Shown here one piece after another: positions 10,441-18,979 of a stretch of DNA of 64,000 bases (its first letter is position 1; each line of letters begins with the position of its first letter). A model generated the notes under the pieces. That model was not told where the DNA came from. It saw only the letters and a list, made by a program, of their open reading frames with translations, and searched no databases. The DNA is from Mycolicibacter kumamotonensis (lineage in GTDB: Bacteria; Actinomycetota; Actinomycetes; Mycobacteriales; Mycobacteriaceae), in contig NZ_MVHU01000014.1 in NCBI RefSeq assembly GCF_002086285.1, forward strand, positions 1 to 64,000, in the 5' to 3' direction. The translations under genes and the position numbers were made by a program.

Positions 10441-10758
10441 TTAGGCGGACTGTCCGCCGAACAGCGAGTGGAAGGCGTGCTCGGAGTGGGACTCGTGGGA
10501 TTCCATCAGGGCAGCGGCCTGGTTGAGGCCCTCGGTCAGGCGGGTGCCGCCGATGAGGACCTTCTGCATGTCTTCGTGGATCTGGGCGGCGGTGGCATAC
10601 GATGCCTTGGAGCCCGCGCCGTCCCAGGTGCCGGCGCCCAGGATGTTCTCGTGGTCGGCGAGGTACTGATTGGCGATCGCCTGAGCGTGTTCGATGTGCT
10701 GCGCCAACTTCGACGCGGTGTTCCGCATCAGTTCCGGCGTGACGACAATGGCTGCCAT
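10441..10758 (-). CDS. esxD: ESX-2 WXG100-family protein EsxD
   Basis: 105 residues. It is a helix-turn-helix Esx protein with a WDG turn (GAGTWDGAGS, about residue 44-48) between two amphipathic helices. It lies between the PPE gene and esxC, as esxD does in M. tuberculosis ESX-2. The tail is rich in His, Glu and Ser (MESHESHSEHAFHS). I see no Tyr-xxx-Asp/Glu after the second helix. It is predicted to dimerise with EsxC and to be exported by ESX-2. A good purine-rich ribosome site (AGGAGG-type) precedes the ATG. Confidence 0.9.
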   Translation of the reverse strand: MAAIVVTPELMRNTASKLAQHIEHAQAIANQYLADHENILGAGTWDGAGSKASYATAAQIHEDMQKVLIGGTRLTEGLNQAAALMESHESHSEHAFHSLFGGQSA

Positions 10759-10872
10759 CGTTTCCTCCTTGGTTGTTGAGCGACCCCCCGGGTTCGGCGG
10801 GATGTGCCTTGCGGTAGTGTATGGGCTTCTCTGGAATGTGTCGATTCACCCTGTGGACGACGAATGCCCAGC

Positions 10873-12063
10873 TCACACCCGGTCATCGACCACTCGCACC
10901 GTGTTGGCCCGGTCGGAGGAACGCCCGCCCTGACCTTTTCCAGCGGCCCCTGCGGCGTGCCCGATCGGCATTCCGCCCATCCCGCCGGCACTGGCTGTGG
11001 TGACCCGTTGGGACTCGACGGAACCCAGCGCGCCACTGGCCCGCAACCCCACCGGTCGTCCGCCGGCGGACTCGAACGCGCTGACCGGCCGGGTGAACGC
11101 CGACACCGGTGCGCCTGCACCGCCGAAGCCGCCGCCCCCCACGCCGGCGCCGGGTGTCGCCGTCGCGTTGGCCAGCATCGCGGTGGCGGGAACCCCGCCG
11201 GCGCCAGCGGAATTGAGCGCGCCGCCGAGCATGCTCGGGTTCATGAACATGCCCATCATCGACTGCATCGGGCCCATCATGGTCTGCGGCACCTGGGTCA
11301 GCATCTGCGGCGCCTGCATGAGCGACGAGCCGATCTGCTGGACCGGGCCCAGCATCGAACTCATCTGACTGCCCATGCCCTGGGCGGCGGAGGCGCCCTG
11401 CCCGGCGGTGTTGCTCGCCGCCTGGGTTCCGGTGTAGGCCGCGCGCATGGCACCGCCGGCCGCGGTTTGGGAGGCCGCTTCGCCGACGGCGCTGGCGGCC
11501 GCGGCCGGGGCAGCGGGTGAGGCCCCCATCCCGGCCACCGGGGCGGGAACGGTCAGGCTGGACGTAAGCGCGGTCAGCGTCGCGCCGTACGAGGCCCCCA
11601 CCGCCGCGTTGTTGGGCCAGAACAGCCCGAAGTACTCGAACTCCAGGGAGGCGATCCGCGGCGTCAGCGCTCCGAGCACCGCCCAGTTGATGCTGTTGTC
11701 GAACTCGGTCTCGATCCGGTTCTCCTCGCACTCCTGAGCGGTGCGCATGCTTCCGTAGGCCAACTGGTAGGCCTCGACCGCCGCCGCGACGATCGGCGCT
11801 TTCATATCCACCCAGCCCGCCAGCCCGTGCAGGGCCACGTTGAGCAGGGTGGCGTTGAGCGCCGAGCCGGCCGACCCGGCGCCGATCCAGCCGACCGAGG
11901 TCAGCGCGGTGTTGACCGCGGAGGCGATCCCCGACGCGTGGTGGGCCGCGCCCAGCGCCGTCCATGCCGCGCCGTTGGCCAGCATGGTCGCTACGCCCAT
12001 GCCGGACTTGATCAACGTGTCATTGACCTCCGGTGGGCGGGCGGCCCATCCCGGGTCGGCCAT
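10873..12063 (-). CDS. ESX-2 PPE protein (PPE69-like)
   Basis: 396 residues. The PPE motif is near the N-terminus (AARPPEVND). A helical PPE domain follows to about residue 175 (with TAQECEENRIETEFDNSINW and FEYFGLFWPNNA), then a Gly/Ala/Met-rich tail ending RVVDDRV. It starts 3 bases after the PE stop, so the two are translated as a pair, form the usual PE-PPE heterodimer, and should bind EspG2. The position equals that of PPE69 in M. tuberculosis. The tail has tandem Met-Gly segments but no PPE-SVP or MPTR repeats. Confidence 0.9.
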   Translation of the reverse strand: MADPGWAARPPEVNDTLIKSGMGVATMLANGAAWTALGAAHHASGIASAVNTALTSVGWIGAGSAGSALNATLLNVALHGLAGWVDMKAPIVAAAVEAYQLAYGSMRTAQECEENRIETEFDNSINWAVLGALTPRIASLEFEYFGLFWPNNAAVGASYGATLTALTSSLTVPAPVAGMGASPAAPAAAASAVGEAASQTAAGGAMRAAYTGTQAASNTAGQGASAAQGMGSQMSSMLGPVQQIGSSLMQAPQMLTQVPQTMMGPMQSMMGMFMNPSMLGGALNSAGAGGVPATAMLANATATPGAGVGGGGFGGAGAPVSAFTRPVSAFESAGGRPVGLRASGALGSVESQRVTTASAGGMGGMPIGHAAGAAGKGQGGRSSDRANTVRVVDDRV

Positions 12064-12066
12064 CGG

Positions 12067-12369
12067 CTAGCCGCCGAGTGCGGCGGTGGCTGCCCGTAAC
12101 GCCTCGGTGGCGCTGTAGACCCCGGCCGCGGTCGCCTGCGCACCGGAGAACAGCCCGCGCTGCGCGGAGTGCTCGGCGACGATGCCCAGGTATTCGGTGC
12201 CGGACGCCAGCAGCGCGGCCTGGAAGGCGATCGAGTCGGGGTCATTGCCCATGGGCAGCACACCGAGCAGTGCCGGGGTGGCCGAGGAGGCGGCCGCCGC
12301 GGTTTCCGCGGTGATTCCCGCTTCGACGCCCGAGGACGCCAGCACCGCCTCCGGTTCTACAGAGAACAT
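12067..12369 (-). CDS. ESX-2 PE protein (PE36-like)
   Basis: 100 residues, essentially a PE domain alone. A Pro-Glu motif lies near the start (FSVEPEAVLASSG), followed by two helices. A Tyr-xxx-Glu type VII export signal is present near the end (VYSATEALRAA). It partners the PPE gene 3 bases downstream. The 101 bases between the eccC2 stop and this start could hold a promoter for the substrate genes, but I could not fix one. Confidence 0.9.
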   Translation of the reverse strand: MFSVEPEAVLASSGVEAGITAETAAAASSATPALLGVLPMGNDPDSIAFQAALLASGTEYLGIVAEHSAQRGLFSGAQATAAGVYSATEALRAATAALGG

Positions 12370-12470
12370 GTTTCCTCCCGATGCCTCATCGCTGCTATGC
12401 CGACGTTGGCAGGTCGGAGTAGATGGTAAACCGATTTCGGGTCGGCGTCACTTCACTAAGTAAATACCGG

Positions 12471-15400
12471 TTATTGCTGCTCGAAATTGTGGATCATCGA
12501 CGACGGCACGCCGACCAGTACACCTTCTACTCCGGAGTCGTCGGTGACCAGCAGGCCGCGGCCGGCGGGCAGGGCCTGGGCGCGCACCGTTCGGCTGACC
12601 TTGTTCTGCGGGTCGTTGTCCATGAACAGCGTCGGCACCTTGGCGCTGCGCTGGGTCTTCACCCACGGATCCATCTCCAGTTGGCCGAAGTTCGACGAGT
12701 TTCGGGTGGTGAATACGTGCAGGCCGATCTGGCGCCCGCGCTCCATCAATTTCCACAGCGCGGCGCCCACCGGCGGCTTGGCGGGGTGGATCTGCGCCGG
12801 GCGCAGGTCCTGAACGTCGTCGATCAGGATGAAGTGACGGGGGCCCTCCCAGGGCTTGAGCGCCCGCAGTTCCTCCTGGCTGAGGCCCTTGGCGGGTAGC
12901 CGGGGGAGTAGCACCTGCTGGGCCAGCGTGGTCAGCACCTCGTCGATCTCGTCCTGGTCGTAGGCGTAGGCGTTGACGTAGCCCGGGCCCTGCAGGTCGC
13001 GAAGCGGTCCGGTCTTGGGGTCGATGATCGTGATCTGCGCCTGTTGGGGGGTGAAGCGTGCCATCACGGCCTCGCCGATCGCGGCCAGGGTGGCGCTCTT
13101 GCCGCACAGGGCCCGGCCCAGGATCATCATGCCGGGATGTTCGGCCAGCTCGAGCGGCACCGGCAGCAGGTCGTGCTGCTCACCGATCATGAACGCGATC
13201 GACGGGGCGGTCTGGGCGGGCGGGCGCTGGGCGACGTCGTAGGCCAGCACCTCCGAGAGCGCCACCGCCGGTGGGAGCCGTTTGAGGGTGGCGTGCTTGG
13301 TGACGCCGGCGACCTCGGCGACCCGGGTGCCCAGGTCGCGGGTGCCGATCCGGGTGCCGTCCTCGGCGCTGAGCTCCGGCAGCCCGATGAGCATCTCGTG
13401 CAGGGATTCGGTGAGCCCGAAGCCGGGCCGGTTCACGGTGCGCTTGGCCGCGTCGCGGGCGTCGAGGGAGGCGGTGCCCATCTCGTTCTCGCCGGGGTTC
13501 TGCAGCCGCAGCTGGATGCGCACGTCGGAGTTCTGCAGCAACGTCTGGCGCTGGCCGTGAATCCAGCCCGACGCGCTGGTCATCAGGTGCACGCCGTACT
13601 CCGGGCCGACACCGCTGAGCGCGATGATCCGGTCCCCGAGCACGGTGTCGGCGGCGTAGAGGTCGGAGAAGTCGTCGATGACCAGGAACACGTCCCCGTA
13701 CGGATCACCCGGGTCGGTGCCGCCCAGGGCCTCCCCGCCGGATCCGAAGCGCCGCTCCCGGAACTCGTTGATGTCGATCTTGTCCCGCCGGAAGGTGTCC
13801 TGGCGGGCGCTGACCAGCGCGGCCATCGTCGCTACGCTGCGTTCCACGCCTTCGCGGTCGGCCGGCGAGACGATGTCGGCCACATGCGGCAGGGTCTCGG
13901 CGTAGCCGAGGGTGGCGCCGCCGACGCAGAAGAACGTCAGCCGGGCCGGGGTGTACATCAGCGCCGCCGAACACATCAGCGTCATCAGCGTCGTCGTCTT
14001 GCCGCGGCTCTTTGCGCCGACCACCATGACGTTGCTGCGCAGCACGTCGACGCAGTGCACCAGCTGTTGGGCGTCCTCGGGGATGTCCTTGATGGCCAGC
14101 GGCCACACCAGACCCGGGTTGCGCCCGTAGTCGACGTCCCAGGGCTTGCCCCGATACAGCGTGACCAGCGAGTCGACGGACTCGGAGACCTCCAGCGGAG
14201 GCAGCCACGGCAGGTGGGGCGCCTTGCGGTCCGCGGCGATCAGCGACTCGCGCAGCACGTCGACGATCTTCTTCTTCTTGAATCCGTCGGCGTGCAACAG
14301 GAACTCGTCGGGTTCGGCGTCGGTGGCCGACATATCTTGCAGCGCTTGGGCGTCCGCCTCGTCCAGCGGCTGGTACTGCCAGGTGTAGAGGCGCGGCTTC
14401 GTCAGCGTCATGTCGAGCGTCTTGGCCGTCGACGTCTTGCGCTTGGGCACGATGAACGGCGCTGACAGGTAGAAGCAGCGGAAGGGCTCCAGATCCCGCG
14501 GGCCGACTTTGAGCAGCCCGAAACCGTTCTCCTTCGACGGCAGGTGGTAGGCGGCGTCCGAGCCGATCACCTCACGGCTGTCGTCCCCGGACTCGGCGCG
14601 CAGCGCGACCCGGAAGGCAATGTTGGACTTGACTTTCTGCAACGACGACAGGTCCAGGCGCTGACCGCCGAGCATGAAGAAGACGTTGGCGCCGCGGCCT
14701 TCCTGGCCGATGTGGATGATCAGGTCGATCCACTTGCCGTGGTTCTGGAACAACTCCAGGTACTCGTCGATCACCACCAGCAGGATCGGGACCGGTTCCA
14801 GGTCGCGTCCGGCGAGCCGGATCTCCTCATAGTCGTTGGCGTCACGCGCGCCGACGGAGTTGAAGAGCCGGTAGCGCCGGGCGATCTCGCCGTCGATCGC
14901 CCGGCGCATCCGCTCGGCGAGGTGCCGATCGTCCTTGCCCAGGTTCGACAGCGCCGCCGACACGTGCGGGATGCCGAGGATGTCCTGGGCGGCGGACTCG
15001 AACTTCATGTCCACGAAGATGACGTTGAAGGTCTCCGGCGAGTGCGTCAGCGCGATGCCGTACACCAGCGACAGGAAGAACTCCGACTTGCCCGACCCGC
15101 TGGTGCCGATGACCACCGAGTGGAAGCCGAAGCCGCCGAAGTCCTTGGCGCGCAGCACCACGTTCTGCAACTCGCCATTGGGTTTGGCCCCCACCGGGAT
15201 CTCGGCCCACCGCTCGTCGCCGCGGCTGCGCCGTTCGGCCCAGAGCCGGTCCACGTTCAGCTCGCGCGCGTCGTCGATTCCCAGCGCGCGCAGCAGTTCC
15301 AGCGCGCCACTGCCCGAGTCGGTGACGTCCACGCTGGCCGTCGGCGACCAGCGCGCCATCGCGCGGGCGTAGCGGTAGGCGCGCGGCACCGACAGCTGAT

Positions 15401-16682
15401 CGGCGTGCGCGAAGAACTTGCCGCCCACGCGCAACATCGGCGGCGCAAACGGATCGGCGCCGCGGCCGTTGCGGCGGTGGGCCGCCGACGGCTCGTCGGT
15501 GCGGCTGTGCCGGGCCGGATGATCGATGACCTCGAAGATCTCATCGCGGGCGAACCCGACACCGGTACCGAGCCGCGAGGCCACCCGCAACACGGTGATG
15601 CCCTCTTTGCCGACCCGCCCGACCACGCTCTCCCACGCCTCGGGGCTGCCGGTGTTGTCGTCGACGATCACCCAGTGCGGGCCGAGATCGTGCCCGGCGC
15701 CGCCGGTTTCCAGTGCCGAGCCCATGGTCGTCGGACTCGGCGTCGATGGGGGCCGCCACGCGCCGCGCTTGCCCTTCATGTGCAGGTCGGCGCCGAGCGT
15801 CGACTCCAGTTCGGTGGGGGTGGTGAACACCAGCCGGCGCCATCCGCAGGCGTCGAACAGCTCGTCGTGCTGATTGTGCGGCAGCCACACCATCCAGGAC
15901 CACAGCTCGGGGTGCCGGGTCACCACCATCAACTTGACGTCGAGCGGATTGTGGAACACCGCCAAGGCGCTGAGCATCGACCGCAGCAGCGAGCGGACCC
16001 GGTCGAGGTCCTCGCCGACGAAGCTGAAACCCGGGCGGGAGCGCAGGTTGACCACCTTGGCGATGTCGCGGATCTTGCGCTGTTCGAGGATGAAGTCGCG
16101 CAGCGCCTGGCCGGTGACCGGCTCGAGCTCCTCGTCGACCGGGATCTCCGGCCACTGCACCGACAGCACCGAGTCGGGCGCGTGTTGCACACCGACGCCC
16201 ACGCGGACGTCGAGGAAATCCGGGTCGGAGCGCCGGCGCTCCCACATCTGCGGCCCGCCGATGACCGCGCCGAGTCCCTGCGGGTTGGAGTGCACCATTT
16301 CCTGGGCGCTGCGCTGGGCGCAGACCGCCTTCTGGATCTCGTCGCGTTCGGCGTCGAGCGACCGCAGGTAACTGCGGCGGTTCTTCTCCTGCTCGCCCCA
16401 GCTGATCTTGCGCGCCCGCCCGAACCGTCCGGAGAACATCAGCATGGCCAGGCCGGCCATGCCCACCATCGGAAACATGCCCGACCCCAGGCTGCGCACA
16501 CCGGAGACATAGAGCATCACGATCGTGCCGATCAGCGCGACCACCAGCGCGGGAAGGCCGATCATCACCCACAGGTTGCGGGGTTCGCGTTCCGGCAGGG
16601 CGTCGGGGGCTCGCGGGGCGACCCGCACCGGCTTGGGTTCGGGAACCTGAAGTCGGGCCGGAACGAATGCTCGTTTGGACAT
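12471..16682 (-). CDS. eccC2: ESX-2 FtsK/SpoIIIE-type motor ATPase EccC2
   Basis: 1403 residues as one fused chain, with no split into Ca and Cb. Two N-terminal membrane segments (LWVMIGLPALVVALIGTIVM and SGMFPMVGMAGLAMLMF) precede a DUF-type domain and three FtsK/SpoIIIE ATPase domains. Their Walker A motifs are GTSGSGKSE (about 527), GAKSRGKTT (about 888) and GRALCGKSA (about 1187), all with an intact Lys-Ser/Thr. EccC is the energy-providing and substrate-recognising motor of the complex; the last ATPase domain normally binds the C-terminal export signal. It starts 4 bases after eccB2 ends. Confidence 0.96.
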   Translation of the reverse strand: MSKRAFVPARLQVPEPKPVRVAPRAPDALPEREPRNLWVMIGLPALVVALIGTIVMLYVSGVRSLGSGMFPMVGMAGLAMLMFSGRFGRARKISWGEQEKNRRSYLRSLDAERDEIQKAVCAQRSAQEMVHSNPQGLGAVIGGPQMWERRRSDPDFLDVRVGVGVQHAPDSVLSVQWPEIPVDEELEPVTGQALRDFILEQRKIRDIAKVVNLRSRPGFSFVGEDLDRVRSLLRSMLSALAVFHNPLDVKLMVVTRHPELWSWMVWLPHNQHDELFDACGWRRLVFTTPTELESTLGADLHMKGKRGAWRPPSTPSPTTMGSALETGGAGHDLGPHWVIVDDNTGSPEAWESVVGRVGKEGITVLRVASRLGTGVGFARDEIFEVIDHPARHSRTDEPSAAHRRNGRGADPFAPPMLRVGGKFFAHADQLSVPRAYRYARAMARWSPTASVDVTDSGSGALELLRALGIDDARELNVDRLWAERRSRGDERWAEIPVGAKPNGELQNVVLRAKDFGGFGFHSVVIGTSGSGKSEFFLSLVYGIALTHSPETFNVIFVDMKFESAAQDILGIPHVSAALSNLGKDDRHLAERMRRAIDGEIARRYRLFNSVGARDANDYEEIRLAGRDLEPVPILLVVIDEYLELFQNHGKWIDLIIHIGQEGRGANVFFMLGGQRLDLSSLQKVKSNIAFRVALRAESGDDSREVIGSDAAYHLPSKENGFGLLKVGPRDLEPFRCFYLSAPFIVPKRKTSTAKTLDMTLTKPRLYTWQYQPLDEADAQALQDMSATDAEPDEFLLHADGFKKKKIVDVLRESLIAADRKAPHLPWLPPLEVSESVDSLVTLYRGKPWDVDYGRNPGLVWPLAIKDIPEDAQQLVHCVDVLRSNVMVVGAKSRGKTTTLMTLMCSAALMYTPARLTFFCVGGATLGYAETLPHVADIVSPADREGVERSVATMAALVSARQDTFRRDKIDINEFRERRFGSGGEALGGTDPGDPYGDVFLVIDDFSDLYAADTVLGDRIIALSGVGPEYGVHLMTSASGWIHGQRQTLLQNSDVRIQLRLQNPGENEMGTASLDARDAAKRTVNRPGFGLTESLHEMLIGLPELSAEDGTRIGTRDLGTRVAEVAGVTKHATLKRLPPAVALSEVLAYDVAQRPPAQTAPSIAFMIGEQHDLLPVPLELAEHPGMMILGRALCGKSATLAAIGEAVMARFTPQQAQITIIDPKTGPLRDLQGPGYVNAYAYDQDEIDEVLTTLAQQVLLPRLPAKGLSQEELRALKPWEGPRHFILIDDVQDLRPAQIHPAKPPVGAALWKLMERGRQIGLHVFTTRNSSNFGQLEMDPWVKTQRSAKVPTLFMDNDPQNKVSRTVRAQALPAGRGLLVTDDSGVEGVLVGVPSSMIHNFEQQ

Positions 16683-16686
16683 CGCC

Positions 16687-18186
16687 TCAGTGCCCTCCCG
16701 GGATGGCCTGCTGGTTGTTGGGCGCCACCGGCATCACCGCGCCGGTGGACGCCAGGGTGTCGCGGGCCAGCAGCGCGGCATGCCGAGACAGTTCCGGGCC
16801 GGCCGCGAAGGTGCGCAGCAGCGGCCACGGGGCCTGCTGCGCGGAGGCCGGGTCCAGTCCGAGGCCGCGCAGTGTCTCGTCCTCGGCGGCGATCCCGTAC
16901 CGAACCCCGTTGGGGGACACCCAGAACAGCGACTCGCGCGAATCGGACTCGAGCAGTGCGCTGGTCGACGTCACGAAGTTGGTCGCGCCGGGCAGCACCA
17001 GCACCTGGTTGGCCACCACCGATCCGGGGGAGCGGTCGTCGCGCACCAGCCGGACGATCCGATTGTCCATTCCCGGCGACACCGGCAGGCCGCGGCCGTT
17101 GAACACCGTGACCCGGGCCTGACGGTCGGACGGGGCCTTCTCCCATCCGACGCACGTCGTCGGGTCGGCGGCGGTGTCGACGAACTTCAGCCGGCTGTTC
17201 GGGTAGTAGTCGACCGGCAGGGTGCCCACTTCGGGGATGTTGACCAGCTTGTCGGGGCTGATCACCAGGGGCGCCACGGATCCGAATGAGTTGGCGCTGC
17301 GGATCAGGTCGGCCACGAAGCTGGTGATCTTCTGCACGCCGTCGGGCAGCAGCACATAGAACTGTGAGCCGCCGCCGGCCGTGCGGGTCTCCAGCACCGC
17401 ACCGACCTGGGACCCGGGCACCCACTGCGACGGTGTGCCCGCCTGCGGAATCACCGGAACCCGCAGCGGTTCGGTGCTGGGCAGGGCGTCGAACAACGCC
17501 CGCGACATCTCCACCGGCACCGTCGTCCCCGGGTCGATACCCAGGCTCAGGGTGATCGCCCGGTCGGCCGGGTCGACCTGGGAACGCTTGCCGCCCCAGA
17601 TCACATAGGTGACGCCCTGGAACCGGGTCAGCACCGCGGCATCGGGGGCCAGCGGCGCCGCGCGGCCGACGCGGCTCAGCGGTCCCGCGATGGCCGTCAC
17701 CACCGGCGGCTCGGCCCGCCGCGGTGATCCCGCGGTGTCGCAGACGGCCCACGCCGACGGGGCGCCCGTGCTGGCGATCAACGATGCCGGCGCGCCGGGA
17801 ATACCGATCATCGGGCCGGTCGGATATTTGGCGATCTCCGCGGGCTTGACCCAGGTGGGAAGCTCGGCGTTGCCGACCGCGAGCCGGGCCGAGGTCATGT
17901 TGAGTGCCGGATACAGCCGGCCGTCGATGCGGGCGTAGATCGCGCCGGAGTCGCGGTCACCGACGATCGCCGACGTCCGCACGATCCCGGCCGGGCGCAG
18001 CACGTTCAGCAGCAGCATCCAGCCCATGCCGATGAAGATCAACACCACCGACAGCACGATCGCCGCGGTCTGCTTGCGGTCGTCGTGCTTCATGCGCACC
18101 GAGAATTTGGTGGTGGCCGCGCGCAACCGGCGGTTGTAGAACAGGTGACCGGAGTTCTGGTCCCGGTTCGACAGGCTCAGCGGCAT
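16687..18186 (-). CDS. eccB2: ESX-2 membrane component EccB2
   Basis: 499 residues. A short cytosolic N-terminus (SLSNRDQNSGHLFYNRRLRAA, then KFSVRMKHDDRKQ) leads into one membrane helix (AAIVLSVVLIFIGMGWMLLLNVL) and a large periplasmic domain, the EccB pattern. It begins the ESX-2 operon and is followed by eccC2 after 4 bases. The 120 bases to the divergent remnant at 18307 must carry the operon promoter, but I cannot define it. M. tuberculosis Rv3895c is the expected equivalent. Confidence 0.94.
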   Translation of the reverse strand: MPLSLSNRDQNSGHLFYNRRLRAATTKFSVRMKHDDRKQTAAIVLSVVLIFIGMGWMLLLNVLRPAGIVRTSAIVGDRDSGAIYARIDGRLYPALNMTSARLAVGNAELPTWVKPAEIAKYPTGPMIGIPGAPASLIASTGAPSAWAVCDTAGSPRRAEPPVVTAIAGPLSRVGRAAPLAPDAAVLTRFQGVTYVIWGGKRSQVDPADRAITLSLGIDPGTTVPVEMSRALFDALPSTEPLRVPVIPQAGTPSQWVPGSQVGAVLETRTAGGGSQFYVLLPDGVQKITSFVADLIRSANSFGSVAPLVISPDKLVNIPEVGTLPVDYYPNSRLKFVDTAADPTTCVGWEKAPSDRQARVTVFNGRGLPVSPGMDNRIVRLVRDDRSPGSVVANQVLVLPGATNFVTSTSALLESDSRESLFWVSPNGVRYGIAAEDETLRGLGLDPASAQQAPWPLLRTFAAGPELSRHAALLARDTLASTGAVMPVAPNNQQAIPGGH

Positions 18187-18255
18187 GCTCTGCTACCCCT
18201 TTGACGCACGCACCACAACCGCACGCGACGACAATACTGGCGTTAGCCTGCGGGA

Positions 18256-18385
18256 ACCAGTCACAGCCGGTGACGCGGTGAGGCCGATGCGCGTAGTTTT
18301 TGCGCCATGCCGGAGGTGGTGGGGGCGTTCGCCGAGGCGGCGCGGGCGCGCGAAGGGCAAGTGGTGCGGCGGTTGGTGACGTTGG
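18256..18385 (+). repeat. Direct repeat copy 1: promoter-proximal region plus first ~27 codons of a DUF4226-like gene
   Basis: This stretch and 18850-18979 align almost without gaps: both read CCAG...GGTGACGCG, TAGTTT, TGCGC, ATGCCGGA, GGGGGC, TTCGCCGA and GCGGGCGCG in the same order. The similarity covers about 50 bases before the start codon and about 80 bases of coding sequence. It stops near 18385, where copy 1 joins a lipoprotein signal sequence instead of continuing as DUF4226. Confidence 0.75.
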
Positions 18386-18823
18386 TACGCACTGCGCTCG
18401 GTCTGCTGTTGCTGTGCTTAGTGGTGACCAGCTGCGGGCTGATGAGGCGATCGATGGACATCGACTACAACGATCAGTTTCACGAACACACCGAGCGGGA
18501 GTTCATCGAGAAAACCGTCGGCGCAACGACTCAACGACAGCTTGGCAAATCTTCTGCATCAAGGTAAGTCGGGGCAGGCTGAGTAACTTCACCGCGTGGC
18601 GCTGGGATGAGGTGCATCTGCACCGGTGATCAAGTCGAACTTCTTTCAATCCAAAGCCAGCCTGCTAGTTTTCGAGGATCACGGGCAGCCCGTCAAGGCC
18701 GTCGGTATTGCCGCCGACTACCTGCGTGGTCAGGGCCACCGCGTGAGTTGGCCCGCCGACGTGATCCTGCAACCGTGGGGCGGGGGGTTTCTACAGCTGA
18801 CGTTGCCACCGGCGGGAGGGTGA
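18307..18823 (+). pseudogene. Chimeric remnant: DUF4226-like start fused to a scrambled, frameshifted lipoprotein gene
   Basis: From the ATG at 18307 the first ~24 codons (PEVVGAFAEAARAREGQ) equal the start of the intact gene at 18899. The frame then enters a lipoprotein signal (LGLLLLCLVVTSCG, possible original GTG start at 18364) and ends at a stop near 18567. Coding-like pieces continue in other frames: RLNDSLANLLHQGKSGQAE, then LSNFTAWRWDEVHL, then IKSNFFQSKASLLVFEDHG through LQPWGGGFLQLTLPPAGG to 18823. They read as one small exported protein broken by shifts. The piece FHEHTEREFIEKTVGA (about 18479-18526) seems to belong after EVHL and looks moved upstream. No intact product can be made downstream of the signal region. 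Confidence 0.65.
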
Positions 18824-18849
18824 TTTCGCGGTTCCATCGGTATAGAAGC

Positions 18850-18979
18850 CAGCCGCTGGCGGTGACGCGATGACGGCGATACGAGTAGTTTCTGCGCTAT
18901 GCCGGACGTGATGGGGGCATTCGCCGATGCCGTGCGGGCGCGGGAAGCGGAGCTGGTGCAGCGGTTAGCGACGTCGGTG
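18850..18979 (+). repeat. Direct repeat copy 2: upstream region and start of the intact DUF4226-like gene
   Basis: Partner of 18256-18385, about 594 bases apart, same orientation. In this copy the coding similarity continues into a full DUF4226-like protein. The conserved upstream part probably carries the promoter of these modules (TAGTTTCTGCGC just before the ATG). Confidence 0.75.

Noticed and set aside
14544..17102. 852-codon plus-strand frame opposite eccC2 and eccB2
   Set aside because: Mirrors two well-conserved ESX genes codon by codon; no start signal or domain.
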